NCBI GenBank assembly: GCA_900696665.1
Contig: CAADGY010000299.1
Span: forward strand, 1-61,168
DNA length: 61,168 bases
Origin: an uncultured Acidobacteriota bacterium
Lineage (GTDB): Bacteria > Acidobacteriota > Terriglobia > Bryobacterales > Bryobacteraceae
Direction: 5' to 3'
A program made the translations under genes and the position numbers. Position 1 is the first letter of the stretch; the number at the start of each line of letters is the position of its first letter. Shown piece by piece: positions 26,346 to 34,964 of this stretch. The notes under the pieces were generated by a model. That model ran no database searches. It was not told the origin of the DNA and saw only the letters and a program-made list of their open reading frames with translations.

Positions 26346-26715
26346 TCTAGGTCCTGATGCGGGGTGTTTATTGACTTTTCGATTATAGCATGACGATCCG
26401 GGACGCCCGGAGTAGGCCCAGCAACTCGCCGTCGTGGCCGGCAGCCATGCTGGGTTCGCCGGCCTGCCGGTCTCCAGCGGCTCCGGGATCTTCTGCCCGT
26501 GAACGGAAGGAACGCCTGGTCCGCCGTTGCTTCAACTGCCACGCTCAACAGGATCCAGCCGTACTTCGCTGCCGGGAACGTTGGCCGCTGTTCCCGCCAT
26601 CGGGCCAACACCGCTCACATGCGCCATCAACTGCCTTACCGCCAGTAAAGAGGGCGGCACTAGCAGACCCGGCGTTCACGTTGCGGCACGGCTGATTCGC
26701 GATAGACTGCCATGG
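26346..26715. other. Intergenic region between rpmI and a divergent phosphoesterase gene
   Basis: This 370-bp gap has no gene I can support. It contains a minus-strand TATAAT at 26387-26382 for rpmI. A plus-strand open frame from 26527 runs into the phosphoesterase gene, but its leading 63 residues show no family features and the real start is at 26716. No initiation factor gene was found. Confidence 0.5.
26382..26387 (-). promoter_or_regulatory. Candidate -10 element of the rpmI operon
   Basis: A perfect TATAAT on the minus strand lies about 37 bp upstream of the rpmI ATG. The -35 position at 17 bp (CCGGGC) does not match the consensus, so confidence is limited. Confidence 0.4.
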
Positions 26716-27633
26716 ATGCTTAGCAGACGGAATTTTCTGGAAGCGGCTATTCCCGCGATGGCCACTTCGCAGATGAGGGCAGCCGATGCGGCGGCGCAAG
26801 TACGGTTCGTCGCCATTGCAGATATCCAGTACGCCGATCAGGAAAACGCGGGCAAGCGGCTCTATCGCAAATCGCTGGCGAAGCTTGAGAACCTCATCGG
26901 GCAGCTTCGCCATCAGAACCCGGATTTTGTTATCCACCTGGGCGACCTGGTGGATGGCGGTGCAGAGAACGCCAGCCGTGTCCTGATCCTCTTCAGCCAT
27001 CTCCCCCGCCCGCAGTATCACGTTCTCGGCAACCACGATTTTTTCGGGCCTCGTAATTCTGTGCTGCGCCGCTTTGGAATGAAGCGCCCTTATTACGAGT
27101 TTGCGCGTCCCGGCTGGCGCTTCATTGTGTTGGATGGAATGTATGTGAGCGTCAAGGGAGGCTGGCCGGAAGAAAGTCCGCAACATTTAGAAGGCAAAAA
27201 AATGCTTGCGGATTTACAGGAGCGGCGCGCGCCCAACGCCCGCGATTGGAACGGCGCGGTAGGGGCGGAACAGCGGGGCTGGCTGCGGCAAACACTAGAG
27301 GCCGCCAACCAACGCGGCGAACGAGCCATCGTATGCTGCCATTTTCCCGTGTTGGCGGCAGCCACCACACCCGCACACCTGTTGTGGGACCACGAAGAGG
27401 TTCTGAGCATCCTTGATGCACAACCCGCTGCCGCCGCGTACCTGTGTGGACACGATCACAACGGTGGCTATGCCGAACGAAACGGCATTCACCACATCAC
27501 GATGAGGGGCTTGGTGGAAAACGACGTGGCGGAATGCGTACGAGTAGTGGAACTCCACTCTGATCGCATCGAACTCAAAAGACCGGGTGCAAAGGAAGGC
27601 CGGGTTCTTGCGCTGGCGCGCCGCGGGGGATGA
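26716..27633 (+). CDS. Tat-exported metallophosphoesterase
   Basis: The ATG at 26716 is chosen because it opens a twin-arginine-like leader, MLSRRNFLEAAIPAMA. The calcineurin-like fold shows its motifs in order: FVAIADIQYAD (metal site), HLGDLVDGG, LGNHDFFG, CCHFPV and CGHDHNGGY. The enzyme hydrolyses phosphomonoesters or diesters with a two-metal centre, here probably in the periplasm. The gene ends inside the left arm and loop of a long hairpin that separates it from the convergent TonB receptor gene. Confidence 0.88.
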   Translation: MLSRRNFLEAAIPAMATSQMRAADAAAQVRFVAIADIQYADQENAGKRLYRKSLAKLENLIGQLRHQNPDFVIHLGDLVDGGAENASRVLILFSHLPRPQYHVLGNHDFFGPRNSVLRRFGMKRPYYEFARPGWRFIVLDGMYVSVKGGWPEESPQHLEGKKMLADLQERRAPNARDWNGAVGAEQRGWLRQTLEAANQRGERAIVCCHFPVLAAATTPAHLLWDHEEVLSILDAQPAAAAYLCGHDHNGGYAERNGIHHITMRGLVENDVAECVRVVELHSDRIELKRPGAKEGRVLALARRGG

Positions 27634-27654
27634 ACGGTTTGCGGCGCGCCAGCG
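27611..27654. terminator. Perfect 14-bp inverted repeat between convergent genes
   Basis: CGCTGGCGCGCCGC (27611-27624) is followed after 16 bp by its exact complement GCGGCGCGCCAGCG (27641-27654). The left arm and the stop codon belong to the phosphoesterase gene, and the right arm lies 7 bp before the TonB receptor stop. The position and stability fit a bidirectional terminator, although no U-tract is present. Confidence 0.65.
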
Positions 27655-27660
27655 GGAACG

Positions 27661-30600
27661 TCAGAAGCTGAAGCGCAGGCCGAGCCGGAACACCCGCTCG
27701 TCGATACCCTCCCGGCCGGTGCCTCTCACCGAAGTGATTTCGGTGAACCCGCCAAGGTTGCGGATACTGCGATCGGGATTCAATTGCAGATTGGAAACAT
27801 TCGCGCCGGGATTTCCGAAATGAGGCGTATTCGTCGCATTCAGTGCCTCGGCGCGAAACTGGATCTGCATCCCTTCCCGCAACCGGAACTCGCGGAACAA
27901 CCCACAGTCCAGGTTAACCAACCCCGGTCCGCGAACAATATTGAATCCTGCGGTGCCGAACCGTGGCTGCGTCACCGGAGCGAAAGCGAGCGGGTCAAAG
28001 TAGGATTGTCCTCGCCCTGCCCCACCGAGTTTCTTGACCTCCGGCTTTACCAAATCGGCGCGCTGTGTGTTGCCCGGGGCATCAAGTGACGTGCCGGATG
28101 AAGTTACGGTGAAGGGCGGTCCGGAATAGGCGATGAACATCCCGTTGACCTGCCAGCCGCTGAAGAGTTTGGATGCGACCCCGCCGGTTAACCAACGCCG
28201 GCCCTGACCGAAGGGCAATTCCGCGAAACCGGTCAGGCTGAAGCTGTGCGGGCGGTCCCAACTCAGAACGGCGCGGTTCAGATCATAGTATTCGGGAATC
28301 ATGATCAACGGGCTTCCGGTGCCGACGTCCGCGCAGCAAATGCCATTGGTCTTGGACCACGTGTACGATGCCTGCAATTGAAACCCGCCGCTGAAGCGCC
28401 GTTCGAGCGTGGTCTGAAGCGAGTTGTACTTCGTGGTGCCGATGGGCGCAATCAAAATGGTGCTGGTACTGCGTCCAAAAGCCCGATTGAACGGACGGCT
28501 GGCGTTGCCGCCTCCCACCCGTCCCACGTTGAGGTCCATATGGCCCATGGTTCGTACCTGGCGGGTGGCGACATAACCGGCCTGTGCTGTGAATCCGCCC
28601 GCCAGCTTTTTCTGAAGTGTGAAGTTCCAAGACTGTACGTAGCCACGCTCGAACTTATCCCCGAGGGAAACCACGGCATAGTTTTCCGGAACATCGATAA
28701 TGCCGTTGCCGAAATCGACGGGCTGCATCAACGGAATCCCCGTTTGCAATGAGCCCGCGGGCTGGTAGGAATTCACCCCGGTGAGATTCTGTACAAGAAT
28801 AATGGGGTAATTCGAACGTAAGTTTCGCGCGAGATTCAGGGCATCATAAGTGATCCCGTAGCCCGCACGCAACACGAAGGTGTCTGTCGCCCGGTAGGCG
28901 ACCCCGATGCGAGGAGCGAACAGCTTGTTGCTAACGGAAACGCCACAATCCGCGGCAACGGCCCCCACGCCGCAGATCAGCATCTTATTGTTCTCGAAGT
29001 CGTAACGCTCCAGCCCGCGATCGGGGCGTCTCGGAATCGGGTAGAACTCGTATCGCGTACCGTAGGAGAGGGTCACTTTGGGCGACAACTGCCATTGATC
29101 GCGAATATAGCCGCTATAGGCCATGGTGATTACGCTGTAGCGGTCATCCACCTGCAGAATCTTTCCGATCGCGGTCGGCAATCCGAGGAGAAAAGCGGAA
29201 TAGGTATTGAACTGATTCGAAGTTGGACCGTTGCGGACCTGCGTCGGACCGCCGCCGAACGTGAATCCGCCCTGAGCGCCATGACTGGCGCCAAAGAATT
29301 CGGGCTGGAGGTGGTTGAGGATGGGCCGGTAGACGTCCACGCCGAAGCGAATGTTATGTGTTCCGCGCGTCCAGTTGCCGTTCGCCACATACTGCGATTG
29401 TGAATCATGCCGGTGGTACGGCATGTAAGCATCCTTAATTCCCAACACACTATAGTTGGTGATGCTGAATCGAGGCCAACCACCTTCGAACCGGCGCGGG
29501 CCATTTGTACCGGGAATTCCCAGGTAATCCAGCCCCACCTTCTCATCCAGCCGGGACTGCTCCGAATGATTATCCATCAGCGTATAGCCGAAATAGGCAT
29601 CCACGATGAAGTTCGGGCTGGCGACGTAGGTTGCGGCGATAGTGAGGCTTTGTGTGAAACCGAAGCCATGACCCACATTGGCGCCGCTGATGGCGTCGCC
29701 GCCGAGTTCGTCACCAAACGTTGGGGGCGCAATCGAGTCGAATTTCAAGAAGCTATAGCGGCCGTACATGCTCAGCTTGCGGCTGGCGTTCCAATTGATC
29801 TTGCTGTCAACCGTGTTGCGATCGAAATAGAACGGCTTCCCCGCATAGTAGTTGGAAGTCAGAAGGTTAGGATACGTCGGCAGAGGTGTAAGATCCGCGA
29901 TCTTCTTTGCGATGGGATCAATGCGCGAGGATGGAATCTGTTTGCCTGGAAACGGGGTGCGCCCGGAACCGTCAGAGAAGCCTGTGCGCGGGTCATAGAT
30001 CTCCGATGGCGATGCCGACATATTGCCGGATTTAATAGCTGCTGTCGGCACGGTCTGATACTTGGCCGCAAACTGGTGATTGTATGTGCCCTCGTAGCTG
30101 ACGAAATAGAACAACTCGTTTTTCCGGATCGGACCGCCGAGTGTGCCACCGAACTGGTTCATGATCGATTTGGCTTTCCGTTCGCCAGGAGGGCTGAAAA
30201 ATGGCTTGGCCTTTAGCTTGTTGTTGGTGTGATATTCGAATGCGCTACCGTGCAGTTGGTTGGTGCCGCTCTTGATTTGGACATTGATGGCCGCCCCACC
30301 GGCCAACCCTTGTTCCGCATCGAAGCTATTGGTCACCACGTTGACTGTTTCGATGGATTCGAGCGCGGGCACATAGGCCGAAACCATGTTCATGAAAACG
30401 TTTGTGCTGCTGGCGCCGTCGATACGAGTTACAGCCGAATTACTGGTTGTGCCGTTCACATTCACCTGCAGGGCACGTGACGGATTTCCGGGAATCGAAG
30501 ATGCGTCCGCTGGCGGGCTGAACCCCGGAATCGCTACAAACATTTGCTGGTAATTGCGTCCGGACGGCAGTGGTATGTTCTGGAGGGTACGGCTTTGTAA

Positions 30601-31023
30601 TTCAGCCCGTACTTCGGCGCGATCGGTCTGCAAAGCAGCCGCGCCTTCGCTGACGGTGATGGACTCCGCCACAATGCCGACTTCGAGCATCACATCAGTG
30701 CGCGATACGGAATTGATAGTCACTTCCACGCCGCTCCGCGTAACAGTCTGGAACCCCTGTTTGACGACCGTAACGTCGTAGCTCCCAGGTAGTAGAGTTG
30801 GAAAGCTGTAGCCGCCAGCTTCATTCGTCGTGGTCTGGCGGGTCTGACTGGTTCCACGGCTCGTGATGGATACCGATGCGCCCGGGACAGGCGCGTCGGT
30901 CGAGTCCTTCACGTTGCCGACAATCGAGCCGTAAAGGATTTGAGCGTAGGCCGCACCATTTATCCCGATGAAACAAATGACAGCGATAACACCAATTGCA
31001 ATTCGATGTAAAGCGGAATTCAC
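27661..31023 (-). CDS. Oar-like TonB-dependent outer-membrane receptor
   Basis: The 1120-residue protein starts at a GTG with GGAG upstream and has a signal peptide (ALHRIAIGVIAVICFIGINGAAYA). A carboxypeptidase-regulatory (CnaB-like) domain follows: YGSIVGNVKDSTDAPVPGASV with PTLLPGSYDVTV. Then come a plug domain (near SGRNYQQMF and VNVVTNSFDAEQG) and a very long beta-barrel with many aromatic strands to the C-terminal RVFRLGLRFSF. Acidobacteria carry many such receptors, thought to import oligosaccharides or peptides. No partner gene indicates the substrate. A well-formed promoter lies at 31086-31114. Confidence 0.92.
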   Translation of the reverse strand: MNSALHRIAIGVIAVICFIGINGAAYAQILYGSIVGNVKDSTDAPVPGASVSITSRGTSQTRQTTTNEAGGYSFPTLLPGSYDVTVVKQGFQTVTRSGVEVTINSVSRTDVMLEVGIVAESITVSEGAAALQTDRAEVRAELQSRTLQNIPLPSGRNYQQMFVAIPGFSPPADASSIPGNPSRALQVNVNGTTSNSAVTRIDGASSTNVFMNMVSAYVPALESIETVNVVTNSFDAEQGLAGGAAINVQIKSGTNQLHGSAFEYHTNNKLKAKPFFSPPGERKAKSIMNQFGGTLGGPIRKNELFYFVSYEGTYNHQFAAKYQTVPTAAIKSGNMSASPSEIYDPRTGFSDGSGRTPFPGKQIPSSRIDPIAKKIADLTPLPTYPNLLTSNYYAGKPFYFDRNTVDSKINWNASRKLSMYGRYSFLKFDSIAPPTFGDELGGDAISGANVGHGFGFTQSLTIAATYVASPNFIVDAYFGYTLMDNHSEQSRLDEKVGLDYLGIPGTNGPRRFEGGWPRFSITNYSVLGIKDAYMPYHRHDSQSQYVANGNWTRGTHNIRFGVDVYRPILNHLQPEFFGASHGAQGGFTFGGGPTQVRNGPTSNQFNTYSAFLLGLPTAIGKILQVDDRYSVITMAYSGYIRDQWQLSPKVTLSYGTRYEFYPIPRRPDRGLERYDFENNKMLICGVGAVAADCGVSVSNKLFAPRIGVAYRATDTFVLRAGYGITYDALNLARNLRSNYPIILVQNLTGVNSYQPAGSLQTGIPLMQPVDFGNGIIDVPENYAVVSLGDKFERGYVQSWNFTLQKKLAGGFTAQAGYVATRQVRTMGHMDLNVGRVGGGNASRPFNRAFGRSTSTILIAPIGTTKYNSLQTTLERRFSGGFQLQASYTWSKTNGICCADVGTGSPLIMIPEYYDLNRAVLSWDRPHSFSLTGFAELPFGQGRRWLTGGVASKLFSGWQVNGMFIAYSGPPFTVTSSGTSLDAPGNTQRADLVKPEVKKLGGAGRGQSYFDPLAFAPVTQPRFGTAGFNIVRGPGLVNLDCGLFREFRLREGMQIQFRAEALNATNTPHFGNPGANVSNLQLNPDRSIRNLGGFTEITSVRGTGREGIDERVFRLGLRFSF

Positions 31024-31085
31024 GTTAATTCTCCTGCAAAGCGCCCTGAAATATTTAATAAAAACGAGCGGATCGTACGGATCGT

Positions 31086-31114
31086 ATCATAAGCTGGAAT
31101 CCCCAGCCTGTCAT
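31086..31114 (-). promoter_or_regulatory. Sigma-70-type promoter of the TonB receptor gene
   Basis: On the minus strand ATGACA (31114-31109) and TATGAT (31091-31086) are separated by 17 bp. Each box matches its consensus at five of six positions. The predicted start lies about 55 bp before the GTG at 31023. Confidence 0.6.
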
Positions 31115-31118
31115 TTCG

Positions 31119-31124
31119 TATAAT
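31119..31124 (+). promoter_or_regulatory. Candidate -10 element toward the ABC-F gene
   Basis: A perfect plus-strand TATAAT sits immediately beside the divergent receptor promoter. No matching -35 box was seen, so it is tentative. The leader to the ATG at 31214 would be about 80 nt. Confidence 0.35.
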
Positions 31125-31213
31125 TGTTTCGCGGACTTCGGTCCGCATCTATGAGACGGTAAAGGCAACTCCAGTTTATGCCGATGGCCGCGCACGGCGG
31201 CCGCGAGGAGTGT

Positions 31214-32779
31214 ATGTCTTTACTGAATGTTTGCGGACTTTCTTTCCGGTATCCATCCACGATTGAACTATTCCGGGACGCGACGTTTGCGATCGAAGCG
31301 GAAGACCGCCTGGCGGTCGTCGGGGCGAACGGCGTAGGCAAATCGACCCTGCTGCGTATCCTGGCCGGAGAGCTGGAGCCGACAGGCGGCACGATCGCTC
31401 GGCGGAAGAATCTGCAAACAGCAACTGTGGATCAGTATGGCGCTGCGGGGGAGGGCTCCTTGTTCGAGTACGTATTTGGCGCCCGGCCCGACCTGGCGCG
31501 GCTGCGGGTCCGTTTGGCCGCGACGGAACGTGAGGCTCCGTGTGAGTACGCCGAGTTGGTGAATGAATATGAGGCTTTTGGCGGGTATGCAGCAGAGGCG
31601 CGAACCGGGAGTATCCTGGGCGGGCTGGGATTCGCGCCGGCCGAGTGGAGCCTGCCGCCATCGAGTTTGTCGGGCGGGCAGCGCACGCGAGCGAGCCTGG
31701 CTCGCGCATTGCACACAGAGGCCGGCCTGCTGTTGCTGGATGAGCCAACCAATCACCTGGACATCACCGCGCGCGAATGGCTTGAAGACCAACTTGCCGG
31801 GCGCGGCGCCTGCGTGCTGGTCTCCCACGACCGTGCGCTGTTGCGGAAGGTAGCGAACCGCATATTGGAAATCGAGCGCGGGAAGGTGACGCTGTTTAGA
31901 AGCAGCTATGAAGCGTACCGCGCGCGGCGGGCGCTGGCGGAGCGGCAGTCCTGGGAAAACTATGAAGCATTCGAACGCCGGAAGGCCGCCGCTGAGCAAG
32001 CTGCTGAACGGCGTTCTCGCCTTGCCGTACAGGTGGCAACCGCGCCGCGGGGCGAGCGCAGCAACCACGACTTTTACCGGCATAAAGCGGCCAAAATAGC
32101 GCGGACGGCGCGGTTACTGCGAGAACGTGTCCATCGCGAACCCGAGATCACCAAGCCTTGGGAAGAGCAGCCGATTCCGGTCCTCGAGTTCGCGGACGTG
32201 CGTCGCAGCGGCGACATCGCCCTTGCGGTCACGAACCTGTCAAAGTCCTATCTGGAGAAGCCGCTGTTCGCGGACATTACGTTTGAACTGGCACGTGGCC
32301 AAAGGATGGCGATCACCGGGCCAAACGGATCGGGCAAGACGACGCTGTTACGGGTGCTCCTCGGACTGGAACCCGCCGGCACCGGAACCGTGCGGTTTGG
32401 CGCACGCGTTGTGACCGGGTATTACGCGCAGGATGCAGCGAACCTGGACGGCACATTGACTCCTTTGCAGTTCTGCGGTTCGGGCACACTGGCGCGAACG
32501 CTGCTGGCCTGTCTGAAGGTGCGTCCGGACCGCTTCGGCCGTCCACTGGCGGAGGCGAGCGCCGGCGAGCGCGCCAAGGCGGCGCTGGTGCGCTTGCTGA
32601 TCAGCGGAGCAAATCTGCTGGTGCTGGACGAGCCGACCAATCACCTCGACATTGAAGCGCAGGAGGCGTTAGAGAAGACATTGGCTCAGTATCCAGGGAC
32701 GATTGTGCTGGCCTCGCACGACCGCAGTTTTCTGGAAGCGATCGCACCGGAGAAAATCTTGCAGCTACAGCAACGATGA
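31214..32779 (+). CDS. ABC-F family ATPase
   Basis: This protein has two ATP-binding cassettes and no membrane segment. Domain 1 has Walker A GANGVGKST, signature SLSGGQRTR and Walker B LLLLDEPTNHLD. A charged linker follows, then domain 2 with GPNGSGKTT, a weak signature EASAGERAK and LLVLDEPTNHLD. ABC-F proteins act on the ribosome as translation factors or antibiotic-protection factors. The ATG at 31214 has GAGGAG 4 bp upstream and begins at the domain, so it is preferred over 31178. The sub-class cannot be told from sequence alone. Confidence 0.9.
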   Translation: MSLLNVCGLSFRYPSTIELFRDATFAIEAEDRLAVVGANGVGKSTLLRILAGELEPTGGTIARRKNLQTATVDQYGAAGEGSLFEYVFGARPDLARLRVRLAATEREAPCEYAELVNEYEAFGGYAAEARTGSILGGLGFAPAEWSLPPSSLSGGQRTRASLARALHTEAGLLLLDEPTNHLDITAREWLEDQLAGRGACVLVSHDRALLRKVANRILEIERGKVTLFRSSYEAYRARRALAERQSWENYEAFERRKAAAEQAAERRSRLAVQVATAPRGERSNHDFYRHKAAKIARTARLLRERVHREPEITKPWEEQPIPVLEFADVRRSGDIALAVTNLSKSYLEKPLFADITFELARGQRMAITGPNGSGKTTLLRVLLGLEPAGTGTVRFGARVVTGYYAQDAANLDGTLTPLQFCGSGTLARTLLACLKVRPDRFGRPLAEASAGERAKAALVRLLISGANLLVLDEPTNHLDIEAQEALEKTLAQYPGTIVLASHDRSFLEAIAPEKILQLQQR

Positions 32780-32977
32780 CGAAATGCCGTGGAAGCGAAC
32801 GCCTCCTGCGCCCATTCCGCGATCAGATTGCTGTGGCCAGCCTTGTGAATTCAATGGGAGAGCCAGAGCCGCCGTAGCGGGTACAGAAGTGTGGACGCAC
32901 GATGGCGAAAGGTGTTAAAAAGGCGGATCGCGGGGGATTATGATCCAGCCAGCAGTCCAACCTGGAGGGAAACTCTT

Positions 32978-33439
32978 ATGGAGCGTATGATCTCGGGGAT
33001 GCTCGACAACTATGAGCGAGGTAATCTGGGCCGCAGGCAACTAGTTCAAGGCCTCGCGGCGCTGATGTTGGCCGCCGCGCCAGCGCGCGCTGAATCCACC
33101 TTCAAAGGGGTGGGACTTAATCACATCGCTCTTCGTGTGACCGGTATTCGCCGTTCTCGCGAGTTCCACCAGAAGCACTTGGGATTTCCTTTGATCTCCG
33201 AATCGGAGACAAGCTGCTTCCTCCGGGCCGGCGAAGAGTTTCTGGCGCTATCCCGGAACGAACGTCCGGGACTGGATCACTACTGCATCGCAATCGAAAA
33301 TTTCAAGCCGGACGCGGTGATGGCCGAGCTAAACCGTCAGGGGTTGAGGCCGAGACGTACCAGTGGGACCGATCGCATTTATTTCCACGACGTGGACGGG
33401 CTCGAAGTGCAACTCTCGGCGGTGGACCATCGCGCCTGA
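32978..33439 (+). CDS. VOC (glyoxalase/dioxygenase-fold) protein with Tat-like leader
   Basis: The ATG at 32978 has GGAGGG about 9 bp upstream. A leader with NLGRRQLVQGLAALMLAAAPARA suggests Tat export. The mature 120 residues form a vicinal-oxygen-chelate domain: LNHIALRVTGIRRSREFHQKHLGF, the strand LDHYCIAIENF, and a C-terminal DVDGLEVQL that supplies the usual glutamate ligand. The family includes glyoxalases, dioxygenases and binding proteins, so the reaction is not assigned. It converges on the calpain-like gene with a 13-bp gap. Confidence 0.82.
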   Translation: MERMISGMLDNYERGNLGRRQLVQGLAALMLAAAPARAESTFKGVGLNHIALRVTGIRRSREFHQKHLGFPLISESETSCFLRAGEEFLALSRNERPGLDHYCIAIENFKPDAVMAELNRQGLRPRRTSGTDRIYFHDVDGLEVQLSAVDHRA

Positions 33440-33452
33440 GAGACCGGAGCAA

Positions 33453-34361
33453 TCACGGGCTGCCGTACAGAATCGCGGAAAAATCATTGCGGAAGTCTTC
33501 CATCGAAACTGTCTTTTTGCCCGGTGTCATTGGATCATACAGCTCGATCTTGGAACCCTTCATTCCAAGTACGGTGAAGCCGTGCCACATGGCCCCCGAA
33601 GCCGCAACAGCAGGAATTCTGCCCGCCGCCGAGACTGTGGAGGTGATTTTCGAGACCGGGGTCTTTTTGTTGACTTCGAACCCTTCCGGCGCCGAACCCA
33701 CCACCACCTTCCAGATTTGATTCAAGGTCAGTTGCTTACCGGATCCGGAGTCCAGTGCCCCGTAACTGCCCTCTCTTTGGGCGTATGCCTTCTCAATCAA
33801 GCAGGGCCAGAGCGCCTCGTTAGCGGAGCTCATGTAGATGAGGCTCCAACCTTCATCGGCATCGTCGGTGTAGAATACGCTGCTAACCTCTTCCGTCTGC
33901 CCGCCGAGGGTTACCGCGAAATAACGGCTGGAGGTGATTTTCTTGCCTGCCGGGACGCTGTCGAGTTCGCCGGCGACAGCGGAGACATCGGTCTCTACAA
34001 CCGCACTGTATTCCGCAATCAGGCTTTTGATGTGCTTGCGCCCGCTGGGGGTATTGGCAAGAGCCCCCAGGAGAGATGCCAGCGTACAATTGGCCAGTTG
34101 CCCCTGGTGCACGTCGGCCACAGCCGGATCCTTCCCCTTCTTGAAAAGATCCCAGGATACATCCCGCACAAGCTTCGTCCTCGAGTCCCCGGCCGGCGCC
34201 GGCATTTTCAGCTTTTTTGCGGCCTTGATCTGTAGGTTGGACGGTACGGCGAAAGTGACTGGCTGAAATCCCAGTGGACCCACCGTTCTGACGCCCGACG
34301 CGGTATTCGAGTGTCCGAGGGGGCCCGGAATACGGAACCGGTTCGCATCCCGATGCGTCAT
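33453..34361 (-). CDS. Calpain-like cysteine protease (family C2)
   Basis: The ATG at 34361 has a perfectly placed AGGAGG. The protein carries calpain core motifs: DVHQGQLANCTLASLLGAL with the nucleophile Cys92 (as in calpain QGxLGDCW), LWPCLIEKAYAQREGSYGAL (as in WPALLEKAYAKLHGSY), and WHGFTVLGM with His260. The third triad residue, normally Asn in a NPW motif, is an Asp in IELYDPM. There is no signal peptide or EF-hand. It stands alone on the minus strand, so its target is unknown. Bacterial C2 peptidases are scattered and little studied. The assignment rests on three motifs in the right order. Confidence 0.78.
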   Translation of the reverse strand: MTHRDANRFRIPGPLGHSNTASGVRTVGPLGFQPVTFAVPSNLQIKAAKKLKMPAPAGDSRTKLVRDVSWDLFKKGKDPAVADVHQGQLANCTLASLLGALANTPSGRKHIKSLIAEYSAVVETDVSAVAGELDSVPAGKKITSSRYFAVTLGGQTEEVSSVFYTDDADEGWSLIYMSSANEALWPCLIEKAYAQREGSYGALDSGSGKQLTLNQIWKVVVGSAPEGFEVNKKTPVSKITSTVSAAGRIPAVAASGAMWHGFTVLGMKGSKIELYDPMTPGKKTVSMEDFRNDFSAILYGSP

Positions 34362-34465
34362 CACCACCTCCTGAACCTTCTGTGGAATCGCTATCGAATT
34401 TTCTTTCCCGCCAGCGAAACCAATAGTTCATGGTACCTGACCAGCGGCGCCATCGTACCTGCGGA

Positions 34466-34702
34466 TCACGTCCAGGCTTCGATGGCGTATGAGCCGCGGT
34501 TAAGCCCAGAAGTAACGTCAACTGAGCCGGTGGAGCACCAGGTGGTGGAATCCGCGGTTTGAAACGCCTTCAAAAGCCCACCCCGAGGCAGGCTGATACG
34601 CGGCAGGTGTGCCTGCTCGGTTGGCGGCGGCGACCGGTTACCGTTGCCGTCATGAGAGCTGCCAAGAAACTCCGAATAGGACGGCTCCATGTGCGCCCGC
34701 AT
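34466..34702 (-). CDS. Possible small uncharacterised protein
   Basis: This frame of 78 residues ends WCSTGSVDVTSGLNRGSYAIEAWT. An alternative ATG begins four codons in, at 34690. Codon use resembles the neighbours, with GC-rich third positions, but no motif or signal is visible. It could be the C-terminal remnant of a broken gene together with the frame at 34650-34883. Confidence 0.3.
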   Translation of the reverse strand: MRAHMEPSYSEFLGSSHDGNGNRSPPPTEQAHLPRISLPRGGLLKAFQTADSTTWCSTGSVDVTSGLNRGSYAIEAWT

Positions 34703-34883
34703 TGCCGCGCAATTTCTCCGATATCGGAACTTTGTTGCCGCGGAAGATCAGGTTACGGCAGTATTCGGCCTGCTGCATGGCGTAGTGACGGCTGACATTG
34801 ATCGCGTCCCGTCTTTGGTGGAGAATTTCGGTCACACCAGCCATGTTCATTAGTCCAGCCGTTTGCGGATGACCTCGGCGCAC
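34650..34883 (-). CDS. Possible small uncharacterised protein or gene remnant
   Basis: This frame of 77 residues contains HQRRDAINVSRHYAMQQAEYC and LIFRGNKVPISEKLRGN, which looks like real protein sequence rather than a shadow frame. I do not recognise it. The 53-bp overlap with the next frame and a stop just upstream are compatible with a frameshifted relic. Confidence 0.3.
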   Translation of the reverse strand: MRRGHPQTAGLMNMAGVTEILHQRRDAINVSRHYAMQQAEYCRNLIFRGNKVPISEKLRGNAGAHGAVLFGVSWQLS

Positions 34884-34964
34884 ATCGACATGGGACTGAG
34901 CACTTGGTGGCGGATGTAGGTGACGACAAAGACGTCGCCAAAGAAATCAAAAAACAACAACGGC

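Larger units (their letters stand above)
34368..34964. other. Poorly coding region between calpain-like gene and lptD
   Basis: About 600 bp with no family I recognise. Two minus-strand open frames with reasonable codon use (34466-34702 and 34650-34883) overlap in different frames and are listed separately. A further short frame just upstream ends IRKRLD with a stop, which might suggest a decayed gene. Confidence 0.4.

Noticed and set aside
26333-26611. Possible infC-like gene upstream of rpmI
   Set aside because: The translated frame has no IF3 motif; it only overlaps the rpmI start region.
33883-34521. 212-residue open frame in another frame over the calpain-like gene
   Set aside because: It runs through the calpain gene in the wrong frame and has low-complexity composition without motifs.
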